From positions 1 through 64,000 of the forward strand of contig NZ_PVBN01000017.1 of assembly GCF_002968635.1 (NCBI RefSeq): a stretch of 64,000 nucleotides of DNA. The letters run 5' to 3'. Under the pieces are notes generated by a model, which worked only from the letters and a program-made list of their open reading frames with translations, was not told the DNA's origin and ran no database searches. Both the position numbers and the translations under genes were made by a program. Below, in pieces: positions 45,336 to 52,446 of the stretch. Each line of letters opens with the position of its first letter. Position 1 is the stretch's first letter. The stretch is from Neorhizobium alkalisoli. Lineage in GTDB: Bacteria > Pseudomonadota > Alphaproteobacteria > Rhizobiales > Rhizobiaceae.

Positions 45336-46556
45336 TCAGAGTTCCATTCCGAGAATCTTGCCGACGGTGAAGATGTCCTTGTCGCCGCGCCCAGAGAGGT
45401 TCATCAGGATGATCTCGTCCTTGCCCATCTTCGGTGCGCGCTTGATGACCTCGGCGAGCGCGTGGCTCGGCTCCAGTGCCGGGATGATGCCTTCAAGCCG
45501 GGTGAGAACCTGGAACGCGTCCAGAGCTTCCTGGTCCATGATCGGCACATATTCCACGCGGCCGATGGAATGCAGCCAGCTATGCTCAGGTCCGATGCCC
45601 GGATAATCGAGGCCCGCCGAAATCGAATGGCCTTCAAGGATCTGCCCGTCATGGTCCTGCAGAAGATAGGTGCGGTTGCCATGCAGAACACCCGGCGAGC
45701 CGGCGGTGATGGAGGCGCAGTGTTCTTCGCCCTGGAGACCTCGGCCGCCTGCCTCGACGCCGACGATCTTCACGCCCTGATCGTCCAGGAAGGGATGGAA
45801 GATGCCGATCGCATTGGACCCGCCGCCGACGGCGGCTATGACGACATCCGGCAGCCTGCCTTCAGCTTCCAGGATCTGCTCCCGGGCTTCGGTGCCGATA
45901 ACCGCCTGGAAGTCGCGAACCATTTCCGGATAAGGATGCGGGCCGGCGGCCGTACCGATCAGGTAATAGGTGTCGTCGACATTGGTGACCCAGTCGCGCA
46001 GCGCCTCGTTCATCGCGTCCTTCAGCGTGCCGTTGCCGGCCGTCACCGGACGGACCTCGGCGCCTAGAAGTTTCATGCGGAAGACGTTCGGCGCCTGGCG
46101 CTCCACGTCCGTGGCGCCCATGTAGACGACGCAGGGGAAGCCGAACCGGGCGGCGACGGTTGCGGAAGCCACGCCATGCTGGCCGGCGCCGGTTTCGGCG
46201 ATGATCCGCGTCTTGCCCATGCGCTTGGCAAGCAGGATCTGGCCGATGCAGTTGTTGATCTTGTGGGAGCCGGTGTGGTTGAGCTCTTCGCGCTTGAAAT
46301 AGATCTTCGCACCGCCGAGATAGGCCGTCAGGCGCTCGGCGAAATAAAGCGGGCTCGGACGGCCGATATAGTGGGCGCCAAGATCGGCCAGTTCCTTCTG
46401 GAAGGCGGCATCAGTCTTCGCCTTTTCCCATTCGCCTTGCAGGTCCAGGATCAGCGGCATCAGCGTTTCGGCGACAAAGCGCCCGCCGAAAATGCCGAAA
46501 CGGCCGTCCTCGTCGGGGCCGGAACGAAACGAATTGGGTTGTGGCGTCTGGTTCAC
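45336..46556 (-). CDS. trpB: Tryptophan synthase beta chain
   Basis: 406 residues. PLP lysine K99 in ELNHTGSHKINN; GGGSNAIG phosphate-binding loop. Condenses indole and serine. The GTG at 46556 (GGGAG 6 nt upstream) gives MNQTPQPNSF and the family length; an upstream in-frame GTG at 46571 overlapping the trpF stop is less likely. Confidence 0.97.
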   Translation of the reverse strand: MNQTPQPNSFRSGPDEDGRFGIFGGRFVAETLMPLILDLQGEWEKAKTDAAFQKELADLGAHYIGRPSPLYFAERLTAYLGGAKIYFKREELNHTGSHKINNCIGQILLAKRMGKTRIIAETGAGQHGVASATVAARFGFPCVVYMGATDVERQAPNVFRMKLLGAEVRPVTAGNGTLKDAMNEALRDWVTNVDDTYYLIGTAAGPHPYPEMVRDFQAVIGTEAREQILEAEGRLPDVVIAAVGGGSNAIGIFHPFLDDQGVKIVGVEAGGRGLQGEEHCASITAGSPGVLHGNRTYLLQDHDGQILEGHSISAGLDYPGIGPEHSWLHSIGRVEYVPIMDQEALDAFQVLTRLEGIIPALEPSHALAEVIKRAPKMGKDEIILMNLSGRGDKDIFTVGKILGMEL

Positions 46557-46567
46557 TCTTAACTCCC

Positions 46568-47224
46568 TCACGCGCCTTTGCGCCCCGCTTCTGCGACGGC
46601 ATCGAAAAACGCATCGATCATTCCAAGGTCCTTGATGCCCGGTGCGCTTTCCACACCGGACGAGGTATCGATACCTGTTGCCCGCGTCGAGGCGAGCGCA
46701 AGAGCGACATTATCCTTGTTCAATCCCCCGGAAAGCATGTAATCGACGCCTTCGTCAAGCGACGCCATCACGCTCCAGTCGAAGGAAACGCCGTTACCGC
46801 CCGGAAGTTCAGATCCTGGCGGGGCCTTGGCGTCGAACAAGAAACGGTCGGCGACGCCGATATAAGCATCGATCCGGTCGAGATCGCCGGCCTCCCTGAT
46901 CGAAAAAACCTTCATGACCGGCAGACCGTAGAGCGCCTTGACGTGCAGTATGCGCTCCGGGCTTTCGTTGCCGTGCAGCTGCAGGATATCCGGACGGAGC
47001 AGCGAAACGATGTCGTCCAGTTCCTCGTCGTCGGCATTAACCGTGACGGCGACGATCTTGACCCGGTCGCGGACCCTGTCGGCCAGCTCGCCCGCCACGT
47101 CGGGAGCGATGTTGCGGGGACTCTTGGGAAAAAAAATGAAGCCGATATGCGTGGCGCCCCGCGCCACGGCGCGATCGACTGCCTCGGGGGTCTTCAACCC
47201 GCAGATCTTGATATCAGGTTTCAT
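46568..47224 (-). CDS. trpF: Phosphoribosylanthranilate isomerase
   Basis: 218 residues. Catalytic cysteine in KICGLKTPEAVDRA and the conserved Asp in the region RFLFDAKAPPG; phosphate loop LSGGLNKDNV. First gene of the trpF-trpB-trpA-accD-folC cluster. Start uncertain: ATG 47224 (MKPDIKICGLK) fits the family, but ATG 47242 is also in frame, and neither has a strong ribosome binding site. Confidence 0.93.
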   Translation of the reverse strand: MKPDIKICGLKTPEAVDRAVARGATHIGFIFFPKSPRNIAPDVAGELADRVRDRVKIVAVTVNADDEELDDIVSLLRPDILQLHGNESPERILHVKALYGLPVMKVFSIREAGDLDRIDAYIGVADRFLFDAKAPPGSELPGGNGVSFDWSVMASLDEGVDYMLSGGLNKDNVALALASTRATGIDTSSGVESAPGIKDLGMIDAFFDAVAEAGRKGA

Positions 47225-47747
47225 GACGCGCGGGAGTGACATGAAATCTTGCCGGAGTCGAGGCAAATCCTCCTATTTGCAGCGAACTTGGCCAAAAACT
47301 GGAGGCAGGGGCATTGGACAGAGTCCTGCCTCGGCGATCCTCGGTCTCTCGTTTCGGCCGGGACACGTCGGGTGCCTCGATTTAAGTTTTATAGGTGACA
47401 CGCGACGTGTCCCGTTCGGTGTGTTTTTCCGCGCAACTCCGGTCCCTCTGCGGCGACCTGGTTTCCTTGCAGATTCCGAAGCCGGGTTGTGTGCGACACA
47501 CGCACGCCCCGCCTTTTCAGGCGAGAGGGGGACCATTTTCTGCGCAGCCCCCGACGATCCGCCTGCATCAACGGCAGCTCGCCAGGGCACCGGTCCCGCC
47601 TCGCCGGTAATGCAGGCCGGTGTAGCCGAAGCGGGACGGCAGAATTGTAGGCGTGGAAAGAAAGAGGGGATGAAATGGAAGAAATTTTCCGGAGTTTTGT
47701 GCCAAGGCATTGAATTCCCTTGGCGACACCACGAAGCATTTCCTCGC
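47225..47747. other. 523-bp non-coding block with strong RNA/DNA structure
   Basis: No frame here looks like a real protein. It contains a perfect 12-bp inverted repeat, CGGGACACGTCG (47359-47370) and CGACGTGTCCCG (47403-47414), whose spacer holds CTATAA on the minus strand (a possible trpF -10). A second part (47527-47637) has interleaved helices GCCTGCAT/ATGCAGGC (47561-47568, 47610-47617) and GTCCCGC/GCGGGAC (47593-47599, 47631-47637), plus GGGGG/CCCCC (47527-47531, 47548-47552). Near 47702-47725 is a GCCAAGG/CCTTGGC hairpin. It may hold the trp promoter and a small RNA gene. Confidence 0.55.
47359..47414. repeat. Perfect 12-bp inverted repeat upstream of trpF
   Basis: Arms 47359-47370 and 47403-47414 are exact reverse complements, centres 44 bp apart (about four helical turns). 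The right arm is also part of a local GACACG-CGA-CGTGTC hairpin. The position upstream of trpF suggests an operator, but no regulator is known here. Confidence 0.7.
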
Positions 47748-48509
47748 TCAATCAAAATCGATCGCGTGCAGCTGCGACCCATGCTGCTTCAGCCATTTGC
47801 GGGCTTCTTCCATGCGCGGGCAGAGCTCCTTGCAGAGCGCCCAGAATTTCGGGCCGTGGTTCATTTCCTTCAGATGTGCCACTTCATGGGCTGCTAGATA
47901 GTCGATGACCAGTGGTGGTGCCATGACGATACGCCAGGAAAAACTCAAGTTACCGTCCCAGGAACAGGAACCCCAGCGGCTGCGGGTATCCTTCATGGTG
48001 ATAGACTGAACCGGCTTGCGGATCGCGGCGGCATGGCGAGCAACAAGAATTTCCAGGTCCTTGCGCGCCTCCTTCTTGAGAAACACCGAAAGCCGGCGGC
48101 CCATGTGATCCTCAAGCCCGCTCACTTTTAATACCGGCTGGCCATCCAAAACCAGCGCCTCGGTTATTCCTCGGAGCGAGCCGGTGTGTTCGATGCGATG
48201 CGGGATGCCACGGACGGGAAGATAGCCATCTGGACGAACCGGATTTTCGGTGGAAAATTTCGCAAGCCGCGTCAGCAGCCATCCCTGATGGCGATCAAGA
48301 AAATCCTCGATCTCGCGTCTGCGAAGCCCCAGCGGCACCGTGAGATTAAGCGCCCGTCCGCCCGGCTCGATACGGAGCGTAATGCGGGTGGCCCGGCGGT
48401 TTTCCCTGATCGTCAGCGGCATCGCCCGGTCGCCGACATCCAGGGTGCGCTTCACCGTTTCGAGCGGTCTCGATTTTGTGCGGGAAGGCTTTTTCAGAAG
48501 CGCGAACAT
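47748..48509 (-). CDS. YgjP-like zinc metallohydrolase (DUF45/M48-like)
   Basis: 253 residues. Zinc motif HEVAH at 208-212 with H218 as a likely third ligand (EMNHGPKFW); conserved TRSRWGSC motif before it. This is the YgjP/DUF45 family of SprT-like metal-dependent proteins, substrate unknown. The frame is open to 48590 but that extension runs through the upstream gene's terminator; the ATG at 48509 after an AAAGAAAGA tract is preferred. Confidence 0.85.
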   Translation of the reverse strand: MFALLKKPSRTKSRPLETVKRTLDVGDRAMPLTIRENRRATRITLRIEPGGRALNLTVPLGLRRREIEDFLDRHQGWLLTRLAKFSTENPVRPDGYLPVRGIPHRIEHTGSLRGITEALVLDGQPVLKVSGLEDHMGRRLSVFLKKEARKDLEILVARHAAAIRKPVQSITMKDTRSRWGSCSWDGNLSFSWRIVMAPPLVIDYLAAHEVAHLKEMNHGPKFWALCKELCPRMEEARKWLKQHGSQLHAIDFD

Positions 48510-48536
48510 TCTTTCTTTGTAACCGATTCCCTTGCG

Positions 48537-48565
48537 TAAAAAAGCCGGCGTTTTTGGCGCCGGCT
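48537..48565 (-). terminator. Intrinsic terminator of DUF2852 gene
   Basis: Stem AGCCGGCG / CGCCGGCT (48543-48550, 48558-48565), followed on the minus strand by six T. It lies just past a parS site in the 3' UTR. Confidence 0.9.
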
Positions 48566-48572
48566 CCCATTC

Positions 48573-48588
48573 TGTTTCACGTGAATCC
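48573..48588. other. parS (ParB-binding) site
   Basis: TGTTTCACGTGAATCC matches the bacterial parS consensus TGTTTCACGTGAAACA at 14 of 16 positions. It lies between the DUF2852 stop and its terminator, about 14 kb from oriC. Confidence 0.85.
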
Positions 48589-48597
48589 AAGCGGGAG

Positions 48598-49020
48598 TTA
48601 CAGGTCTACGACCGGGTTCTCGCCGGAGGGCCGGTTCTTGCGCTCGCGCATGAAGCGGTCGAATTCGTCCTGGTCCTTGGCGCGGCGAAGCTCGCGGACA
48701 TAGGAATCGAATTCCTCGCGCATCTCGTCCAGCTTACGGCGCTCTTCTTCGAGGCGGTCGAGTTCGGCCTTGCGCCAATCGTCGAACGCGACATTGCCCG
48801 TCGAGAAATGCGTGTTGTAACGAGACTTCGCCCTGCGGCAACCGGCGAACATGCGATCGGCGCGATCGTTTGCATCGCGCTTGAAGCCGCGAAGCCTGTC
48901 GCCGAAGAGGATGTAGGCAAGCATGGCGAGGCCCAACGGCCAGAAGACCACAAAACCGAGCACCATGAGAGCGATGGTGGCCGGCGTCCATTCCGGACGA
49001 ATCAATGCTGACTGGTTCAT
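48598..49020 (-). CDS. DUF2852 membrane protein
   Basis: 140 residues: one or two hydrophobic segments near 15-40 (ATIALMVLGFVVFWPLGLAMLAYILFG), then a highly charged, probably coiled-coil stretch (about 80-120, LDRLEEERRKLDEMREEFDSYV). Matches DUF2852, common in rhizobia, function unknown. ATG with AGGG upstream. Followed by a parS site and a terminator; the upstream 148 nt to phaZ contain a CCCCTT/AAGGGG hairpin (49095-49110). Confidence 0.82.
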   Translation of the reverse strand: MNQSALIRPEWTPATIALMVLGFVVFWPLGLAMLAYILFGDRLRGFKRDANDRADRMFAGCRRAKSRYNTHFSTGNVAFDDWRKAELDRLEEERRKLDEMREEFDSYVRELRRAKDQDEFDRFMRERKNRPSGENPVVDL

Positions 49021-49168
49021 AGGTCACACCCTAAGGTTTTCAGCGGGTGGCCGCATGCCAGCCCGACTGAATCCGATTTGGTGAGCACACGATCCCCCTT
49101 CAAGAAGGGGAATCATTAAATTCAAGAAGATGCTGAAATATATGCCGGAAATCGGAACAGAGGCGGTG

Positions 49169-50452
49169 TCAGCCAGCCTTGCCGCCCTTTATGACCCGCT
49201 TGAACGGCGTCGTCCTGGATGGTGTTCGGGCATGTTTTTGGGTGAACGCCACGATCCGCGGAGCGATCTCGCGGCGGAAGCGTGACCCGTTGAACACGCC
49301 GTAGTGACCGACATCCGGCTGCATGTAGTGCAGGCGCATGTCGTCCGGAATGTTCGGGCAGATGGTTTGCGCCGCCTGCGTCTGACCAAGACCGGAGATG
49401 TCGTCGTTTTCTCCCTCGATCGTGAGCAGGGCCACATTGCGGATGGCCGAGGTATCGACGGGGATATGGCGATGCATCATCTCGCCCTTCGGCAGGGAAT
49501 GCTTGATGAAGACCGTATCGACCGTCTGAAGATAGAACTCCTCGGTCAGGTCCATAACGGCCAGATATTCGTCGTAGAAATCGCGATGCTTTTCAGCCGA
49601 CTCGCCGTCGTTCTTGACGAGGTGTTCATAAAATTCCTTGTGGGCGATGAGGTGCCGGTCAAGGTTCATCGACATGAAGCCGGAAAGCTGCAGGAAGCCT
49701 GGATAGACGCGACGCATGAAACCCGGCTGCGGCCATGGCACATTCATGATGACGTTTTCGCGGAACCATTCGAGCGGCTTCTGCTGGGCAAGATCGTTGA
49801 CCGCGGTCGGGTTGATGCGCGTGTCGATAGGTCCGCCCATCAGCGTCATCGACGCAGGGACCATCGAGTCCTGCTGGGATTCCATGACGGCCACTGCCGC
49901 AAGGACCGGCACGGAGGGCTGACACACCCCGATCACATGGGTACCGGGACCGATCACGTGCAGCATTTCGATGAGGTAGTCGATGTAGTCGTCGAGATCG
50001 AACCGGCCTTCTGCCAAAGGCACCATGCGGGCGTCGATCCAGTCGGTGATGTAGACGTCGGCATGCGGGAGAAGCGCTTCGACCGTGCCCCGCAGGAGCG
50101 TCGCATAGTGGCCGGACATCGGGGCTACCACCAGGATCTTCTGGTCCTGACCCCTGCCCGGCGGTACATGGCGTTTGAAATGCAGAAGATTGCAAAAAGG
50201 CTTTGCCCAGACGATCTCCTCGGTCACCGCAACCGTTTTTCCATCGATCGTGGTTTCCGAGTGTCCGAAAACAGGCTTGCCGTAACGACGGGTCACCCGC
50301 TCGAAGACTTCAAGGCCTGCCGCGGCAGTGCGTGCCATTGCGGTCTGCGAGAAGGGATTGAGGGGATTGGCGTAGAAAAAACGCATGGCATCCGCGGCGG
50401 CCCGGAAAGGCGCCATGACGGCATGGTTCATCTCATAAAGCTGATAGAACAT
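49169..50452 (-). CDS. phaZ: Intracellular polyhydroxybutyrate depolymerase
   Basis: 427 residues, alpha/beta hydrolase of the intracellular PhaZ family that mobilises stored PHB. The nucleophile is a cysteine, C177 in VIGVCQPSVP, as in the Ralstonia PhaZ1 class; the catalytic His lies in QPDVGHYGVFNGSRF. The ATG at 50452 fits the family; the frame extends upstream to 50620 but that part is unlike PhaZ. A TTGCGACGCAA palindrome lies about 100 nt upstream. Confidence 0.92.
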   Translation of the reverse strand: MFYQLYEMNHAVMAPFRAAADAMRFFYANPLNPFSQTAMARTAAAGLEVFERVTRRYGKPVFGHSETTIDGKTVAVTEEIVWAKPFCNLLHFKRHVPPGRGQDQKILVVAPMSGHYATLLRGTVEALLPHADVYITDWIDARMVPLAEGRFDLDDYIDYLIEMLHVIGPGTHVIGVCQPSVPVLAAVAVMESQQDSMVPASMTLMGGPIDTRINPTAVNDLAQQKPLEWFRENVIMNVPWPQPGFMRRVYPGFLQLSGFMSMNLDRHLIAHKEFYEHLVKNDGESAEKHRDFYDEYLAVMDLTEEFYLQTVDTVFIKHSLPKGEMMHRHIPVDTSAIRNVALLTIEGENDDISGLGQTQAAQTICPNIPDDMRLHYMQPDVGHYGVFNGSRFRREIAPRIVAFTQKHARTPSRTTPFKRVIKGGKAG

Positions 50453-50549
50453 CGAGGTGCCACCTTTCTTGATTTCCGACAGAGCATTCGGCAGCGGCAT
50501 CGAACCAATCGGTTCGCAATTTACGGGGGGACAGGCTAGCACTTTTTTA

Positions 50550-50560
50550 TTGCGACGCAA
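50550..50560. promoter_or_regulatory. TTGC-N3-GCAA palindrome upstream of phaZ
   Basis: TTGCGACGCAA resembles the CTGC/TTGC-N3-4-GCAG/GCAA targets reported for PhaR-type regulators of PHB metabolism. It sits about 100 nt before the phaZ start. Inference only; short palindromes arise by chance. Confidence 0.4.
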
Positions 50561-50675
50561 CATGTGGGGGAAAACCGGCTGGATATTTGCCTGAAGGCGG
50601 GACGGGCGAGCACAGATCATCTGCGCTCTCTAGAATGGCGTGTAAGCCTTAAGGTTCCGTGATATCCGGGTGGTG

Positions 50676-50707
50676 AAGGACTCACATCGCCGGCGACGTG
50701 AGTCCTT
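50676..50707 (-). terminator. Long hairpin after the FAH-family gene
   Basis: AAGGACTCAC / GTGAGTCCTT (50676-50685, 50698-50707) with inner TCGC/GCGA pairing forms an almost uninterrupted stem 7 nt past the stop. The T-run after it is weak, so termination may be incomplete. Confidence 0.65.
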
Positions 50708-50714
50708 TGATCAC

Positions 50715-51557
50715 TTATACGTCAGCGACAAAGGTCTGACGCTGGCTGCCGAGGCCTTCGATGCCAAGCTCGACAACATCACCGGCCTTCAGGAAGCGCG
50801 GCGGCTTCATGCCGAGACCGACACCCGGAGGGGTTCCCGTGGAAATGATGTCGCCCGGATGTAGCGACATGAACTGGCTGAGGTAGGAAACCAGATAACC
50901 GACGCCGTAGACCATGGTTTTCGAGGAACCGTTCTGCATAGTTTCGCCGTTGACCTTCAGCCACATGCCGAGATTCTGCGGATTTGCGATCTCGTCCTTG
51001 GTGACGAGCCAGGGCCCGACGGGGCCGAAAGTGTCGCAGGACTTGCCTTTTGTCCACTGACCGGAACGCTCCGTCTGAAATGCACGCTCGGAGACGTCAT
51101 GGCTGACGCAATAGCCGGCGACGTAATCCATGGCATCGGCTTCCGAGACGTATTTGGCGGTCTTGCCGATCACGACGCCGAGCTCGACTTCCCAATCGGT
51201 CTTTTCCGAGCCGCGCGGAATGAGGACGTCGTCGTTCGGTCCGCAGATTGCAGAGGTCGCCTTCATGAAGATGACCGGTTCCGGCGGAACAGTGGCGCCG
51301 GTTTCGGCGGCGTGGTCGGAATAGTTGAGACCAATGCAGATGAACTTGCCGGTTCCGGCGACGCAAGCCCCGATGCGGGCCGGCTGAAGCTCGGGCAGAC
51401 TTTCCAGATCAATCGCCGCAATCTTGGCGAGGCCTTCCGGTGAGATCGCGGAACCAGCAATATCAGCCACATGGCCGGAAAGGTCGCGGACCTTACCGTT
51501 GCTATCGACCACTGCCGGCTTCTCCTGGCCCGGCTCACCAACGCGCATCAGTTTCAA
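50715..51557 (-). CDS. Fumarylacetoacetate hydrolase (FAH) family protein
   Basis: 280 residues. The metal site of the family is complete: E123 and E125 (DWEVELGVVIG) and D154 (SHDVSERAFQ), with HPGDIISTGTPPGVG near the C-terminus. Relatives act on acylpyruvates, ureidoglycolate or 2-hydroxyhepta-2,4-dienedioate; no pathway neighbours narrow this. TTG start with a strong GGAGG 8 nt upstream. Divergent from the nitroreductase gene. Confidence 0.9.
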   Translation of the reverse strand: MKLMRVGEPGQEKPAVVDSNGKVRDLSGHVADIAGSAISPEGLAKIAAIDLESLPELQPARIGACVAGTGKFICIGLNYSDHAAETGATVPPEPVIFMKATSAICGPNDDVLIPRGSEKTDWEVELGVVIGKTAKYVSEADAMDYVAGYCVSHDVSERAFQTERSGQWTKGKSCDTFGPVGPWLVTKDEIANPQNLGMWLKVNGETMQNGSSKTMVYGVGYLVSYLSQFMSLHPGDIISTGTPPGVGLGMKPPRFLKAGDVVELGIEGLGSQRQTFVADV

Positions 51558-51705
51558 GGAATTTTCCTCCGGTTGTCAGACAAGGTGCGTTATGGATCAA
51601 GAGCCATTGCTTGTCACGTCCGTTTCAGGGGTAAAGTGACCTGTTGCCGGCGGCAGGCCGCCGACTATCTATGTCTTTGACAGTTTGCCAAACCAAGAGA
51701 AGTTC

Positions 51706-52305
51706 ATGACCAACAGCAATTCCCGACAATCCGAGTTTCCCATCGACGCCTTTTTTCTGGATCGGTGGTCACCTCGGGCTTTCACCGAAGAGACGATTAG
51801 CCAGGAAACGATGCTTACGATCCTGGACGCCGCCCATTGGGCACCGTCTTCCGGCAACAACCAGCCCTGGCGGTTCATCTATGCACTTCGGGGCACTGCC
51901 TCGTTTCCGGGTTTCGTCGACATTCTCGCTGCCGGCAATCAGCGCTGGGCAAAGAACGCCGCCGCGCTGATGTTCGTCGTTTCGAAAAGCTATCGGATTT
52001 CCAAGGATGGGGACCGGAAGCCCGCCTATACCCATTCGTACGATACCGGTGCTGCCTGGTTCTCCGTGATCTGCCAGACGATGAAACTCGGCTATCACGC
52101 CCACGGCATGGAAGGTTTCGACAAGGAAAAGGCAGTCGAGGTACTTGGCGTTCCGGAAGGATACCGGGTAGAGGCGGCGGCTGCGATCGGCCGGATCGCC
52201 GATCGCAGCACCCTTCCTGACGACCTTGCCGAACGGGAATTCCCCAGCAAGCGAAAGCCGGTTTCGGAAATTGCTTTCGAAGGCAAATTCACCGGAGAGC
52301 CGTGA
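51706..52305 (+). CDS. Nitroreductase family flavoprotein
   Basis: 199 residues. FMN-binding pattern RWSPRAF (20-26) and DAAHWAPSSGNNQPWRFI (41-58), then the C-terminal IGRIADRSTLP. NAD(P)H-dependent, physiological substrate unknown. The ATG at 51706 is preferred over an in-frame start at 51685. Upstream, a GGCGGC-AG-GCCGCC inverted repeat (51650-51663) lies where a promoter spacer would be. Downstream is the parS pair. Confidence 0.9.
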   Translation: MTNSNSRQSEFPIDAFFLDRWSPRAFTEETISQETMLTILDAAHWAPSSGNNQPWRFIYALRGTASFPGFVDILAAGNQRWAKNAAALMFVVSKSYRISKDGDRKPAYTHSYDTGAAWFSVICQTMKLGYHAHGMEGFDKEKAVEVLGVPEGYRVEAAAAIGRIADRSTLPDDLAEREFPSKRKPVSEIAFEGKFTGEP

Positions 52306-52331
52306 GAGGCTTCGTCCTGAGGTTTAACAAT

Positions 52332-52376
52332 TGTTTCACGTGAATCCCTATCCACAGGAAAGATTCACGTGAAACA
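52332..52376. other. Head-to-head parS pair with DnaA-box-like centre
   Basis: Two ParB sites in inverted orientation, TGTTTCACGTGAATCC (52332-52347) and AGATTCACGTGAAACA (52361-52376), separated by 13 nt. The spacer region contains CTATCCACA (52348-52356), one base from the DnaA box TTATCCACA. It lies between the convergent nitroreductase and gyrB genes, about 10 kb from oriC. Confidence 0.9.
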
Positions 52377-52390
52377 TTTTTGATCTGGAC

Positions 52391-52424
52391 AAAGAAAAAG
52401 CGGCGCTCGCAAGGGCGCCGCTTT
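52391..52424 (-). terminator. Intrinsic terminator of gyrB
   Basis: Stem AAAGCGGCGC / GCGCCGCTTT (52397-52406, 52415-52424), minus-strand T-rich tail TTTTTCTTT. Starts 23 nt past the gyrB stop. Confidence 0.9.
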
Positions 52425-52446
52425 CATTGGTGCGATTGCCGAATGG

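Noticed and set aside
47395..47650. tmRNA, RNase P RNA or 4.5S RNA in the structured block
   Set aside because: The invariant sequences of these RNAs as I know them (GGATTCGACG, GAGGAAAGTC, the SRP tetraloop region) are absent on both strands.
47273..47782. 169-codon minus-strand frame in the trpF upstream region
   Set aside because: Composition (Pro/Arg/Ser/Cys) and lack of a ribosome binding site look non-coding, and it overlaps the end of the metallohydrolase gene.
48510..48590. N-terminal extension of the metallohydrolase beginning with DSRET
   Set aside because: These codons are a parS site followed by the upstream gene's terminator; the ATG at 48509 is the better start.
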